DNA of 31,818 nucleotides from an uncultured Alphaproteobacteria bacterium. GTDB taxonomy: Bacteria; Pseudomonadota; Alphaproteobacteria; CAAHEQ01; UBA3637. Below the pieces are notes generated by a model, which searched no databases, was not told where the DNA came from, and saw only the letters and a list, made by a program, of their open reading frames with translations. The position numbers and the translations under genes were made by a program. The stretch lies in NCBI GenBank assembly GCA_937935995.1, contig CALGXF010000028.1, forward strand, positions 1-31,818, given 5' to 3'. Positions 16,120-25,439 of this stretch are shown one piece after another; the stretch's first letter is position 1; the number at the start of each line of letters is the position of its first letter.

Positions 16120-16932
16120 ATGAAAAGTAATTTATATTTAAGAATTGTTTCTGCCGTTATATTAGCGCCGGTTGTTTTGGCGGCGATTTTGTACGGTGAC
16201 GGTGATTTAGGTCCGACCTATAATATTTTAATCGCATTGATGGGAGCCGTGATGGCTTGGGAATGGGAAAAAATGATTACGGGACAAACATCTCCGATTG
16301 CGATTATTTTGGCGGCAACAGCCGTTATGGTTGCTTTTATGGGGGCTGATTATCCGGCGACAACGTTGATTATGATTTTGCTTTCGGCGTTGTTGGTTTA
16401 TTTTAAATCCGGTAAAAAAGTTTTGCTGTCTTTCGGCACTTTTTATATTTGTATTCCGTTAATGAGCATGATTTACATCGGCTACATTAATTTTGACTAC
16501 AGTTCCGATATTATTTTGTGGCTGTTATTTGTGGTTTGGGCAACGGACATCGGCGGATACGTTTTCGGAAAAAGCATCGGCGGTCCGAAATTGGCTCCGA
16601 AAATCAGCCCGAAAAAAACATGGGCCGGTTTAATCGGGGGTGTTGTGTCGGCTTGTTTTGTCACGTATGAATTCGTTTCGTTTATGAATCTGCATTATCA
16701 AAGCAATATGTCAATGTCCTTTTTCGTCGGGTCAAGCGCTTTGTTGGCGGTGGTATCACAAGCCGGGGATATTTTTGAATCCAGCATTAAACGTTATTTA
16801 AATGTGAAAGATTCCAGCAATTTGATTCCGGGACACGGCGGTATTTTTGACCGGGTTGACGGGTTGTTGTTTGCGGCTCCGGTTGTTGCTTTGTTTTTAT
16901 TGTTGAATAACTTGGGGATTTTAGCTTTATGA
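16120..16932 (+). CDS. cdsA: Phosphatidate cytidylyltransferase
   Basis: Integral membrane enzyme that makes CDP-diacylglycerol from phosphatidic acid and CTP, the precursor of all phospholipids. The 270 residues form several membrane helices and end in the CdsA signature: PKISPKKTWAGLIGG, then SQAGDIFESSIKR and LIPGHGGIFDRVDGLL, with the conserved Asp residues that bind metal. The ATG has AAAGGAAG just upstream and a strong promoter. Its TGA overlaps the rseP ATG (ATGA). dxr, often found between cdsA and rseP, is absent here. Confidence 0.96.
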   Translation: MKSNLYLRIVSAVILAPVVLAAILYGDGDLGPTYNILIALMGAVMAWEWEKMITGQTSPIAIILAATAVMVAFMGADYPATTLIMILLSALLVYFKSGKKVLLSFGTFYICIPLMSMIYIGYINFDYSSDIILWLLFVVWATDIGGYVFGKSIGGPKLAPKISPKKTWAGLIGGVVSACFVTYEFVSFMNLHYQSNMSMSFFVGSSALLAVVSQAGDIFESSIKRYLNVKDSSNLIPGHGGIFDRVDGLLFAAPVVALFLLLNNLGILAL

Positions 16933-18038
16933 TGGATATGGTTGTTTTTGGCGGCTACCTGCTGTCTTTTTTGCTTGTTTTATCCATTGTTGTGATTGTG
17001 CATGAGTGGGGGCATTTTTTTGCGGCACGTCGTTGCGGTGTTCAAGTTGTGGCTTTTTCAATCGGGTTTGGCAAGAAATTATGGAGCAGAACCGATAAAA
17101 AAGGTACCGAATGGCGTGTGTGTGCCGTTCCGTTGGGCGGGTATGTTCAAATGCTCGGCGACGAAGATGCGGCTAGCATGAAAAAATCGGATGCTGGATT
17201 AACGGATGAAGAAAAAAAACATACATTTATGGCACAGGCTTTGTGGAAAAGAGCGTTGATTATTTTCGCCGGACCATTTATGAATTATTTTTTCGCAATT
17301 GTTGCTTTGGCCGTGATTTTGGCAACAGTTGGTTATGTGCGAATCCCACCGGTTGTCGGCGAAGTCATTGCCGGTTCTGTGGCCGAAAAGGCCGGCATTC
17401 AAAAAGGCGATGTCATTGTGGCGGTTGATCAAAATCCGGTTGCGGATTTTACGGATTTAAAACGTGCCGTTGTTATTTCCAAATTCGGCAAAGAAATGGT
17501 CTTGACGATTCATCGCGGTGCCGAAACATTGGATTTGAACGTATTGCCGGAAATTAAGGAAGACGGGGAATTGCCGCAAATCGGCGTGGTGGCGCCGGCG
17601 GATGTTGAACCGACTTTTGAAAAGTATGCGTTGCCGATGGCGTTTGTCAAAGCAACAGAAATGGCTTATGATATCACGGTTGATACACTTGTTTATTTGG
17701 GTCAGGTTTTGTCCGGTAAACGATCGGCAGATGATATGCGTGGGCCTGTCGGCATTGCGGAAGCGTCTGGCGATGCGGCAAAAGCAGGCTTTTTGGCTTT
17801 TGTTTTGTTCGTCATTCAAGTGTCTATCGGTATCGGGTTTGTTAATTTGTTGCCGGTGCCGTTATTGGACGGCGGGCATTTAGCGCTTTATGCGGTGGAA
17901 GCGGTTATTCGTCGGCCGGTCAGCGAACGGATTCAAATGGCTTTGTTGCGTGTCGGAATGGCTGTTTTGATTTTTATTTTCGCTTTTACGTTATTTAAAG
18001 ATGTGCCGCGTGTCATCGGAAGGATTTTTGGTCTATGA
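16929..18038 (+). CDS. rseP: RIP metalloprotease RseP (site-2 protease family)
   Basis: Zinc intramembrane protease of the M50 family that cleaves anti-sigma factors and leftover signal peptides in the inner membrane. The 369 residues have HEWGH (25-29) in the first helix as metal ligands and NLLPVPLLDGGHLALYAVEAV near the C-terminus, carrying the third-ligand LDG motif. Between them is one PDZ domain (VVGEVIAGSVAEKAGIQKGD onward); E. coli RseP has two. The GGYVQMLGDED stretch is characteristic. Both ends overlap neighbours by ATGA, with cdsA upstream and bamA downstream, so the three are coupled. Confidence 0.95.
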   Translation: MMDMVVFGGYLLSFLLVLSIVVIVHEWGHFFAARRCGVQVVAFSIGFGKKLWSRTDKKGTEWRVCAVPLGGYVQMLGDEDAASMKKSDAGLTDEEKKHTFMAQALWKRALIIFAGPFMNYFFAIVALAVILATVGYVRIPPVVGEVIAGSVAEKAGIQKGDVIVAVDQNPVADFTDLKRAVVISKFGKEMVLTIHRGAETLDLNVLPEIKEDGELPQIGVVAPADVEPTFEKYALPMAFVKATEMAYDITVDTLVYLGQVLSGKRSADDMRGPVGIAEASGDAAKAGFLAFVLFVIQVSIGIGFVNLLPVPLLDGGHLALYAVEAVIRRPVSERIQMALLRVGMAVLIFIFAFTLFKDVPRVIGRIFGL

Positions 18039-20299
18039 TGAAAAGAATCGGCTTTCTGCTCTGTGCCTTTTTGACGATGGCTTCTGCCGTGTGGGCGGAT
18101 GTCACGATTAAAACAATTGATGTCAAAGGCGTTCAGCGGATGGAGCCGGCTACGGTTTTGTCTTATCTGCCGTTTGAAAAGGGAGACGAGGTTTCTCAAA
18201 GCGAACTGGATAAGGGATTAAAAGAGCTTTATAAAACCGGCTTTTTTTCCGATGTTAAAATGGATGTCAAAGGAAATACGTTGGTCATAACGGTTGATGA
18301 ACGGCCGATTGTGGCACATATTGCTTTTGACGGGAATGATAAGATTGAAGAAAATGTCTTGATGAACGAAATCCATATGAAAGAGCGGGACGTTTATACG
18401 CCGACTAAATTACGTGAAGATGTGAAGCGGTTGAAAACGATTTATCAACGAATGGGGTTGTATTCGGCACAAATTACGACGGATGTTGAAACCAAAAGCC
18501 GCAATCGCGTTGACATCGTTTATAAAATTGACGAAGGACCTAAAAATTACATTGAAAAAATTCGCTTTGTCGGGAATAAACATTTCTCCTCGTCTGATTT
18601 AAAGGAAGAACTTATCAGCAAAGAAAAGAAATGGTACCGCTTTTTTTCAAGTACCGACACATATGATCCGGATCGGTTAGAGTATGACAAAGAAATGCTG
18701 CGCCGGTTTTATTACAGCAAAGGATATATGGATTTTGAAATTAAAGACGTGACGGTTCAAACTGATGAAAAAACAAAGAATTTCATTGTGACGTTTGATT
18801 TGGACGAAGGAAAACGTTATCGGTTCGGAACGGCGAACATTCAAGTCACTTTGCCGGAAGTCAATGCTCAGAAACTGGAAAAGCAAATTACCTTTAAAAA
18901 AGGCCAGGTTTATAATGCCGAATATATTGAAGAAACGATTCAAAACATAACGGATGAACTGGGACGCGAGGGCTATGCGTTTGTTGAAATTACGCCGGTG
19001 TTTAAAAAAGATCCGAAAACGCAGGTTGCCGATGTGACTTTTAAAGTAAAAGAAGGGGCGCGCGTTTTCGTAAACCGCATTGACATTACGGGGAACAGTC
19101 GGACGCTTGACAAAGTGATTCGTCGTGAGTTTCGATTAAATGAAGGCGATCCGTTTAACACGGATAAAATTCGCCGGTCTCGGCAACGGATTGAAAATTT
19201 AGGTTACTTTGATAAAGTGAATTTAAAAACGGTGCCGGTTGCCAATGCGCCGGATAAAACGGACATTGCCGTTGACGTGTCTGAAAAATCAACCGGAGCG
19301 TTCAATGTGGGAATTGGCTGGTCAACGTATGACGGGTTATTGTTTGAGGTCGGCGTTCAAGAAAGAAATTTCTTGGGAACGGGTAAAATCGTGGGTGTGA
19401 CGGCTTCGACATCCGGGCGTGAGACACAGGTGGATTTAAGCTATACGGATCCGTATTTTATGGACAAACCGATTTCGGCCGGATTTGATTTGTTCCATAT
19501 TGACCGGGATTATACGGATGACAGTTCTTATAAAGCCAAGACAACCGGGGGTGCTTTGCGTTCGGGTTGGGATTATTCGGAACGTGTTCGCCAAACGGTG
19601 AAGTATACGTTACAGCAAGACAATGTAACGGATATTGACAATGATGCGTCTATTTACATTAAAGAACAAGAAGGTAAAAATGTTGTTTCCATGATTGGTC
19701 AGGTTTTATCCTATGACACGCGGGATAACATTTTTAATCCGACGGAAGGCTTTTATACGTCTTTAGGGTTAGACTTGGCCGGTATCGGCGGCGATACGCG
19801 ATTTGTCCGAGTTAACGCAAATGCGGCGAAATATTATGAAGTAATGGATCAATGGGTGTTGTCCTTTTCTGCCAGCGCCGGTTATATTTACGGATTGAAT
19901 CAAGACGTTCGAATTAACAATCGTTACTATTTAGGCGGTTCGACTTTACGCGGTTTTGATGTTGCCGGTGTCGGGGCGCGCGATAAAGCAACCGGAGATG
20001 CGTTGGGCGGGGATTGGCGGTTGACGGCATCAACACAGTTGATGTTCCCGCTGGGGTTGCCGTCTGAATTCGGTATCAAAGGAAAGGTTTTCGTCGACGC
20101 GGGGATGTTGGGCAAGCCTGACGGTCATTATGCGAAAAATACGATTGATTATAACAATACACCGCGGGTTTCTGTCGGAACGGGTATTTTATGGCAGTCT
20201 CCGATGGGGCCGATTAATATTGATTTGGGTTTCCCGATTGTTAAAGAAGATTATGATGAAACGGAAGTCTTCCGGTTGAACTTCGGAACGGGATTCTAA
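18035..20299 (+). CDS. bamA: Outer membrane protein assembly factor BamA
   Basis: Core of the BAM machine that folds beta-barrel proteins into the outer membrane. The 754 residues start with a signal peptide (MMKRIGFLLCAFLTMASAVWA, cleavage before DVTIKTIDVKG). Five POTRA repeats fill about residues 23-420, each with the GxxxF/Y and xVDERP or EGxxYxxG pattern, such as VRFVGNKHFSSSDL and IDITGNSRTLDKVI. The barrel follows from about 425, with RGFDVAGVGARD (the conserved loop-6 RGF) and a C-terminal RLNFGTGF ending in Phe. The start overlaps the rseP stop. skp/ompH, which usually follows, is missing; the 149 bases to lpxD contain no gene. Confidence 0.96.
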   Translation: MMKRIGFLLCAFLTMASAVWADVTIKTIDVKGVQRMEPATVLSYLPFEKGDEVSQSELDKGLKELYKTGFFSDVKMDVKGNTLVITVDERPIVAHIAFDGNDKIEENVLMNEIHMKERDVYTPTKLREDVKRLKTIYQRMGLYSAQITTDVETKSRNRVDIVYKIDEGPKNYIEKIRFVGNKHFSSSDLKEELISKEKKWYRFFSSTDTYDPDRLEYDKEMLRRFYYSKGYMDFEIKDVTVQTDEKTKNFIVTFDLDEGKRYRFGTANIQVTLPEVNAQKLEKQITFKKGQVYNAEYIEETIQNITDELGREGYAFVEITPVFKKDPKTQVADVTFKVKEGARVFVNRIDITGNSRTLDKVIRREFRLNEGDPFNTDKIRRSRQRIENLGYFDKVNLKTVPVANAPDKTDIAVDVSEKSTGAFNVGIGWSTYDGLLFEVGVQERNFLGTGKIVGVTASTSGRETQVDLSYTDPYFMDKPISAGFDLFHIDRDYTDDSSYKAKTTGGALRSGWDYSERVRQTVKYTLQQDNVTDIDNDASIYIKEQEGKNVVSMIGQVLSYDTRDNIFNPTEGFYTSLGLDLAGIGGDTRFVRVNANAAKYYEVMDQWVLSFSASAGYIYGLNQDVRINNRYYLGGSTLRGFDVAGVGARDKATGDALGGDWRLTASTQLMFPLGLPSEFGIKGKVFVDAGMLGKPDGHYAKNTIDYNNTPRVSVGTGILWQSPMGPINIDLGFPIVKEDYDETEVFRLNFGTGF

Positions 20300-20448
20300 A
20301 TGATGTTCTGTTTTAAAGTGTTTTGTGAAAAAGAATGCTCTGTTTAAATAAAAAGATAGACATGTCGGTTCATTTTGTGATTGAATGAAATCGAATAAAG
20401 GGGTATGCGGCAAAAGTCCGTCTCATTAATAAAGAAAAGGAATAAATT

Positions 20449-21480
20449 ATGGCAGATTCACGTTTTTTTAAAAAAGCAGGTCCGTTTACGTTAAAACAGT
20501 TGGCAGACATATCGGAATGCCGGCTGGCGGACGGAGCGGATCCGGATCGGGTCATTGAAGATGTTGCGGGCTTGGATGAAGCAACGGATAAAGACATAAC
20601 ATGGGCATTCATTGCTTCGGTTCGTGACAGTTTGATGAAATCAAAAGCGGCGGCTTGCATCACCAGTGAAAAGTTTATACAATACGTGCCGCAGGGCATG
20701 GCTGTTCTGATTTCCCAAGATCCGCATCGATCTTACGGGCTTGTTGCACAGGCGTTCTATCCCAATGAAGCGGAACCTGACATTTCACCGAAAGCTTTCA
20801 TTGATGAAACGGCGCAGATTGGTTCGGGAAGCCGTGTGGAAGCCGGTGCTTTTATCGGCGCACATGTTAAGTTGGGGCGGAATTGTTATGTTCAGGCAAA
20901 TGCCGTTATTCACGATGGTGTTGAAATGGGTGATGGATGTTGCATCGGATCAAATGCGACGGTCAGTCATTGTTTGGCCGGTCATAAGGTTTACATTTAC
21001 CCGGGCGCACAAATCGGACAGGACGGCTTTGGGTTTGCAATGGGCATGAAAGGGCCGACGAAAGTGCCGCAATTGGGGCGTGTCATTATCGGAAATGATG
21101 TGGAAATCGGATCCAACACGACGGTCGACCGCGGCGCAATGGGCGATACGGTTATCGGTGACGGGTGCCGGATTGATAATTTGGTTCAAATCGCGCATAA
21201 CGTCAAACTGGGTCGGTGCTGTGTGCTGGTGTCTCAAACGGGTGTGGCCGGCAGCTGTGAATTCGGGGACTTTGTCGTGACGGCAGGGCAATCCGGGTTC
21301 GCCGGGCATTTAAAAATCGGAACGGGTGCTCAAATCGGGGCGCAGGCCGGTATTATGAAAGACATCCCGGCCGGACAGGTTGTGGTCGGTAGTCCGGCGA
21401 TGGCGCATACGGATTGGATGCGGTTAAATGTTTTATTGCAAAAGATGGTAAAAGAAAGTAAAGTCAAAAAGGAAAGTTAA
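20449..21480 (+). CDS. lpxD: UDP-3-O-(3-hydroxyacyl)glucosamine N-acyltransferase
   Basis: Third step of lipid A synthesis, adding the N-linked hydroxyacyl chain to UDP-3-O-acylglucosamine from acyl-ACP. The 343 residues have the N-terminal uridine-binding domain (about 1-110), then a left-handed beta-helix of hexapeptide repeats with IYPGAQIGQDGFGFAMG, the LpxD signature, and a catalytic-type His in LVQIAHNVKLGRC. A C-terminal helix follows. AAAGGA precedes the ATG. fabZ follows after three bases. No strong promoter was found in 20300-20448; a weak TTGAAT-N17-TATGCG at 20381-20409 is the best candidate. Confidence 0.96.
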   Translation: MADSRFFKKAGPFTLKQLADISECRLADGADPDRVIEDVAGLDEATDKDITWAFIASVRDSLMKSKAAACITSEKFIQYVPQGMAVLISQDPHRSYGLVAQAFYPNEAEPDISPKAFIDETAQIGSGSRVEAGAFIGAHVKLGRNCYVQANAVIHDGVEMGDGCCIGSNATVSHCLAGHKVYIYPGAQIGQDGFGFAMGMKGPTKVPQLGRVIIGNDVEIGSNTTVDRGAMGDTVIGDGCRIDNLVQIAHNVKLGRCCVLVSQTGVAGSCEFGDFVVTAGQSGFAGHLKIGTGAQIGAQAGIMKDIPAGQVVVGSPAMAHTDWMRLNVLLQKMVKESKVKKES

Positions 21481-21483
21481 AAA

Positions 21484-21960
21484 ATGTCTGAAACACAAGA
21501 AGTACAGAAAGAAACAATTAAAGAAATCGGTATTTTGGAAATCATGGAGATGATTCCGCACCGTTATCCGTTTTTGCTGGTAGATAAAGTTTTGGATGTT
21601 GTCCCCGGAGAATCGGGTATCGGTATTAAAAACATTACAATGAATGAACCTTTTTTCCAAGGACATTTCCCGAATAATCCGGTTATGCCCGGGGTTTTGC
21701 AGATTGAAGCAATGGCGCAAACATCCGGTGTGATTGTGTTGGCCGGCATCCCGAAAGAAGAACGCAATCAATGCGGTGTTTTATTCATGACAATTGACGG
21801 TGTAAAGTTCAGAAAACCTGTTATTCCGGGGGATAGATTGGAATTCCATGTCCAAAAAGAACGGGCTGTCCGTAATGTGTATAAATTTTCCGGAAAAGGG
21901 TACGTTGACGGTCAGTTGGTTTCCGAAGCGACTTTCAGCGCAATGATTATGCAAAAATAA
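21484..21960 (+). CDS. fabZ: 3-hydroxyacyl-ACP dehydratase FabZ
   Basis: Hot-dog fold enzyme that dehydrates 3-hydroxyacyl-ACP in fatty acid elongation and competes with LpxA/LpxD for the same substrate. The 158 residues show MIPHRYPFLLVDKV with the catalytic His, and QGHFPNNPVMPGVLQIEAMAQ with the catalytic Glu. The position between lpxD and lpxA is the standard one. AAAGGAAAG at the 3' end of lpxD serves as the ribosome binding site. Confidence 0.97.
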   Translation: MSETQEVQKETIKEIGILEIMEMIPHRYPFLLVDKVLDVVPGESGIGIKNITMNEPFFQGHFPNNPVMPGVLQIEAMAQTSGVIVLAGIPKEERNQCGVLFMTIDGVKFRKPVIPGDRLEFHVQKERAVRNVYKFSGKGYVDGQLVSEATFSAMIMQK

Positions 21961-21975
21961 GAAAAGGAGAGTTCC

Positions 21976-22779
21976 ATGACAAATATTCATCCGACAGCAA
22001 TCGTTGATGCCAAAGCGTGCATAGCGGACGATGTGACAATCGGTCCGTTTTGTACGGTTGGCCCTCATGTTCACGTGGGGAGCGGGTGTAAATTGATTTC
22101 CCATGTGGTGCTGGACGGATGTACAGAAATCGGGGAACGCAATACGTTTTATCCGTTTACGGCGATTGGGACGTTGGCACAGCATAAACGCAGCAATGCA
22201 CCGGATGCCAAGCTGATTATCGGCAACGACAATACATTCCGGGAACATGTGACGGCGCATGTCGGATCGGACGTAGATAACAAAATCACCATTATCGGAG
22301 ACAGGAATTTATTTTTAGTCGCCAGTCACATTGCGCATGACTGTATTTTAGGCAATGATATTGTGATGAGCAATAATGCGACGCTGGCCGGTCATGTTAA
22401 AGTTGAAGACAGGGCGATTATCGGTGGTTTGTCGGCTGTTTTGCAATTTACGCATATCGGTAAAGGTGCTATGATTGGCGGGATGTGCGGGATTGCACAG
22501 GATGTAATTCCTTATGGGATTGTGATGGGTGGCCCTCGTTCGGGATTAAGCGGGCTGAATTTGGTCGGGCTGCGGCGTGCCAGCGTGCCTAATCCGTTAA
22601 TTATGGGGTTGCAAAAGGCATATCAAGACCTATTTTTCAGTAGCGAAGGGAATTTTGGCGAACGGGTGGAACGAATTGCATCGGCTGAAGAATATAAAGA
22701 CAATCCTTTGGTTCAAGATGTGATTAAGTTTGTTCAAAATCCGTCTAAAAATAATATTTTACAACCGCAAATCGGGTGA
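21976..22779 (+). CDS. lpxA: Acyl-ACP:UDP-N-acetylglucosamine O-acyltransferase LpxA
   Basis: First step of lipid A synthesis. The 267 residues form a hexapeptide beta-helix (IHPTAIVDAKACIADDVTIGPF onward) and a C-terminal helical part. The catalytic His is in SHIAHDC, aligning with His125 of E. coli LpxA; the second His (E. coli 122) is also kept. An ungapped alignment from memory suggests that several positions near the sugar-nucleotide site differ: Asp74 to His, Lys76 to Arg, His144 to Leu and His160 to Gly, in AQHKR, AVLQF and GKGAMIGG. This may reflect lineage drift or a different acceptor. AAAGGAGAG precedes the ATG, and the stop overlaps the next gene. Confidence 0.94.
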   Translation: MTNIHPTAIVDAKACIADDVTIGPFCTVGPHVHVGSGCKLISHVVLDGCTEIGERNTFYPFTAIGTLAQHKRSNAPDAKLIIGNDNTFREHVTAHVGSDVDNKITIIGDRNLFLVASHIAHDCILGNDIVMSNNATLAGHVKVEDRAIIGGLSAVLQFTHIGKGAMIGGMCGIAQDVIPYGIVMGGPRSGLSGLNLVGLRRASVPNPLIMGLQKAYQDLFFSSEGNFGERVERIASAEEYKDNPLVQDVIKFVQNPSKNNILQPQIG

Positions 22780-22781
22780 CA

Positions 22782-23606
22782 ATGAGAAAATTAGGGATTG
22801 TGGCCGGCGCCGGAGAACTGCCGAAACTTGTGATGGATGCATGCCAACGGCAAGGCCGTCCCTATTTTGTTATGGCGTTAAAGGGGCATGCCAATCCGAA
22901 TTTAATGCCGCCGGATGCTGTTTGGGTTCGGTTGGGGGCTGTCGGAAAATCTTTTGATTTAGCGCATGAAAACGGTGTCGAAGACGTGTTGATGATCGGG
23001 GCTGTTCGTCGGCCGACGTTGTCAGAGTTGCGACCGGATTGGAAAGGATTAAAATTCTTTGCCAAAGCCGGTGTTAAATCATTGGGTGATGACGGCTTGT
23101 TGACGGCGATTATTCATGAAATTGAAAAAGACGGGTTTCATGTTATCGGAGCAGACGAAATTTTAACGGACAGTTTATCAACCGTCGGTGTTTATGGCCG
23201 GATTAAACCCACGAAACAAAACAAAGAAGACATTGCCAAAGGATATTCTGTTGCCAAAATTTTGGGACAGGCGGATGTCGGGCAGTCGGTTATTGTTGCG
23301 GATGGTTTGGTTTTGGGTGTCGAAGCGATTGAAGGAACGGACGCGCTGATAAAACGGTGTCGGGATTTGCATCGAAGTGATGTCAAGGGCGTATTGGTGA
23401 AAGTCAAAAAACCGCATCAGGAACGGCGGGCGGACTTACCGACCATCGGCGTTCAAACACTCGAAAATGCGGCGGCTTCCGGGTTGGCCGGTGTGGCGGT
23501 GGAAAAGCAGAGTGCATTTATTGTGAATAAAGAGGCTGTGATTGACAAAGCCAATGCATTGGGATTGTTTTTAGTCGGGGTTGACGAAACATGTCAGAAC
23601 CTTTGA
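22782..23606 (+). CDS. lpxI: UDP-2,3-diacylglucosamine pyrophosphatase LpxI
   Basis: Hydrolyses UDP-2,3-diacylglucosamine to lipid X and UMP, the alphaproteobacterial replacement for LpxH. The protein has 274 residues from this ATG, with the family pattern: KLGIVAGAGELPKLV at the N-terminus, GAVRRPTLSELRPDW, LGDDGLLTAIIHEIEKDGF, and VVADGLVLGVEAIEGTDALI-like text in VIVADGLVLGVEAIEGTD, followed by GVLVKVKKPHQERRADLPTIG. A GTG at 22776 overlapping the lpxA stop is an alternative start adding two residues; neither has a strong ribosome binding site. lpxA is upstream and lpxB overlaps downstream by 16 bases, so the set is complete. Confidence 0.94.
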   Translation: MRKLGIVAGAGELPKLVMDACQRQGRPYFVMALKGHANPNLMPPDAVWVRLGAVGKSFDLAHENGVEDVLMIGAVRRPTLSELRPDWKGLKFFAKAGVKSLGDDGLLTAIIHEIEKDGFHVIGADEILTDSLSTVGVYGRIKPTKQNKEDIAKGYSVAKILGQADVGQSVIVADGLVLGVEAIEGTDALIKRCRDLHRSDVKGVLVKVKKPHQERRADLPTIGVQTLENAAASGLAGVAVEKQSAFIVNKEAVIDKANALGLFLVGVDETCQNL

Positions 23607-24751
23607 AAATATATTTGGTGGCCGGAGAACCGTCGGGCGATTTGTTGGCGTCTCGGTTGATGCGGGCATTGAAGAAACAAACAAACGGTGCCGTTGCTTT
23701 TTACGGCGTCGGCGGTGAGACAATGCGCACGGAAGGATTAACCAGTCTGTTTCCTATTTCGGATTTAGCCGTGATGGGCTTTTTGGAAGTTTTGCCGAGT
23801 ATTCCCAAAATCTTGCGGCGAATTCAAGAAACATTGGATGATATTGAAAAAGTCAAACCGGACATTGTGGTGACGGTGGACAGTTGGTCTTTTTCCATCA
23901 AGATTCATCAAGGATTAAAAAAACGGCATGCGTCGATGCCGCACATTCATTATGTTGCGCCGCAAGTGTGGGCTTGGAAAGCAAAACGAGCGCAGCAAAT
24001 TAAAAAATGGGTTGACCACTTAATGATGCTGTTGCCGTTTGAAAAGAAATATTTTGATCCTTACGGCATGCCGTCGACGTATGTCGGTCATCCGGTGATT
24101 GAAGGCGGAGCAGATAAAGGAAACGGCGCATTATTTCGGGAAAAACATGGGATTGCATCGGATGCTTTTGTCATGACGGTTTTACCGGGCAGCCGAAAAA
24201 ATGAAGTTCAATCGTTGTTGCCGGTTTTTGAACAGGTTGTCGCGTTCATGAAACGGTCTCATCCCCATTTGTGTGTTGTCATTCCGACAGTGGAAACGGT
24301 GGCTTCTTTTGTGCGGGAAATGACAGGGGATTGGCCCGTGCCGGTCAAAATTGTTATGGGCGAACAAGAACGTTATGATGCCTTTGCCGCCAGTTCCGTT
24401 GCGTTGGCCGCTTCGGGAACCGTCAGTCTGGAGCTTTCGATGGCCGGCGTGCCGCATGTCATTGCGTATCACGTCAACCGATTATCGGCTTGGTTGGCGC
24501 GCCGGTTGTTGAAAATCAAGTATGTTAACCTGATTAATATTTTGGCGGATGAAGAAATTATTCCGGAATTGTTACAAGAAAGTTGCAATCCGAATCAAAT
24601 TGTGTGTAAATTAGAAGAATTGATAAATGTCTCGGGCGCTCTGGAAATGGAAAAAGCGCGCCGCATTTTATCGAAGCTGGGGCAAAATGATGCTTTGCTT
24701 CCTAGTGAGAAGGCTGGTTTGTGTATACGCGATTTGATTAAAACAAGATGA
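23591..24751 (+). CDS. lpxB: Lipid-A-disaccharide synthase
   Basis: GT19 glycosyltransferase that joins lipid X and UDP-2,3-diacylglucosamine to make the lipid A disaccharide at the inner membrane. The 386 residues begin with YLVAGEPSGDLLASRLM, then VAPQVWAWKAKRA, MMLLPFEKKYF, YVGHPVIEG, LPGSRKNEV and the C-terminal ASGTVSLELSMAGVPHVIAYH, all LpxB signatures. The ATG lies inside lpxI (16-base overlap), and the stop overlaps the next gene's ATG. Confidence 0.96.
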   Translation: MSEPLKIYLVAGEPSGDLLASRLMRALKKQTNGAVAFYGVGGETMRTEGLTSLFPISDLAVMGFLEVLPSIPKILRRIQETLDDIEKVKPDIVVTVDSWSFSIKIHQGLKKRHASMPHIHYVAPQVWAWKAKRAQQIKKWVDHLMMLLPFEKKYFDPYGMPSTYVGHPVIEGGADKGNGALFREKHGIASDAFVMTVLPGSRKNEVQSLLPVFEQVVAFMKRSHPHLCVVIPTVETVASFVREMTGDWPVPVKIVMGEQERYDAFAASSVALAASGTVSLELSMAGVPHVIAYHVNRLSAWLARRLLKIKYVNLINILADEEIIPELLQESCNPNQIVCKLEELINVSGALEMEKARRILSKLGQNDALLPSEKAGLCIRDLIKTR

Positions 24752-25428
24752 CAAAAGAAAGAGTGACATTATATCATTATCCGCTTTGCCCTTTTTCCAG
24801 AAAGGTGCGTTTGTGCTTGTTTGAAAAAGGCGTTGAACATGCGCTTCAATTTGAAAAGCCGTGGGAGCGGCGCATTGACTTTTTGAAATTAAATCCGGCC
24901 GGTGAAGTGCCTGTTTTGGTTGATGTAGACGGAACGGTTTTAAGTGCGCATCAAGCCATTTGCGAGTATTTAAACGAAACACGGTTGGGAATGGATTTGT
25001 TGGGCGATAATCCGGTATTTCGTGCGGAAGTGCGCCGGTTAATGGCGTGGTTTGACACGTTGTTTTACAAAGAAGTGTATGAAACGTTGGTTGATGAAAA
25101 ACTTTTGAAACAGGTGCAAGGCAAAAAAGAACCGGATTCCGTCATTATTCGGGCGGGCAGGCATAATTTGAAACGGCATTTAAAATATGTGGAATGGTTG
25201 GCAGAGCGGCGTAATTATTTGGCCGGCGCGCATATTTCAATGGCTGATTTTGATGTAGCGGCTCATTTGTCGGTTTTGGATTATTTGGGAGAGATTGATT
25301 GGAATGCATATCCGGAAACAAAAGCATGGTATGCCAGAATAAAATCGCGTCCGTCATTTCAATCCTTGCTAATGGATCGATTACCTGGTATGATACCACC
25401 AGACAGTTATTCGGATTTAGACTTTTAA
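24748..25428 (+). CDS. Glutathione S-transferase family protein
   Basis: GST-fold protein of 226 residues. The N-terminal thioredoxin-like domain has CPFS at about 14-17, the active-site Cys/Ser position of bacterial GSTs, then NPAGEVPVLVDVDG with the cis-Pro and SAHQAICEYLNE in place of the usual ES..I motif. The C-terminal helical domain contains AGAHISMADFDVAAHLSVLDYLG, the Asp N-capping box of the family. The substrate is unknown. The ATG overlaps the lpxB stop, so it is coupled to lipid A synthesis genes, though this pairing alone does not give a role. Confidence 0.88.
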   Translation: MTKERVTLYHYPLCPFSRKVRLCLFEKGVEHALQFEKPWERRIDFLKLNPAGEVPVLVDVDGTVLSAHQAICEYLNETRLGMDLLGDNPVFRAEVRRLMAWFDTLFYKEVYETLVDEKLLKQVQGKKEPDSVIIRAGRHNLKRHLKYVEWLAERRNYLAGAHISMADFDVAAHLSVLDYLGEIDWNAYPETKAWYARIKSRPSFQSLLMDRLPGMIPPDSYSDLDF

Positions 25429-25439
25429 AGGGGCAGACA

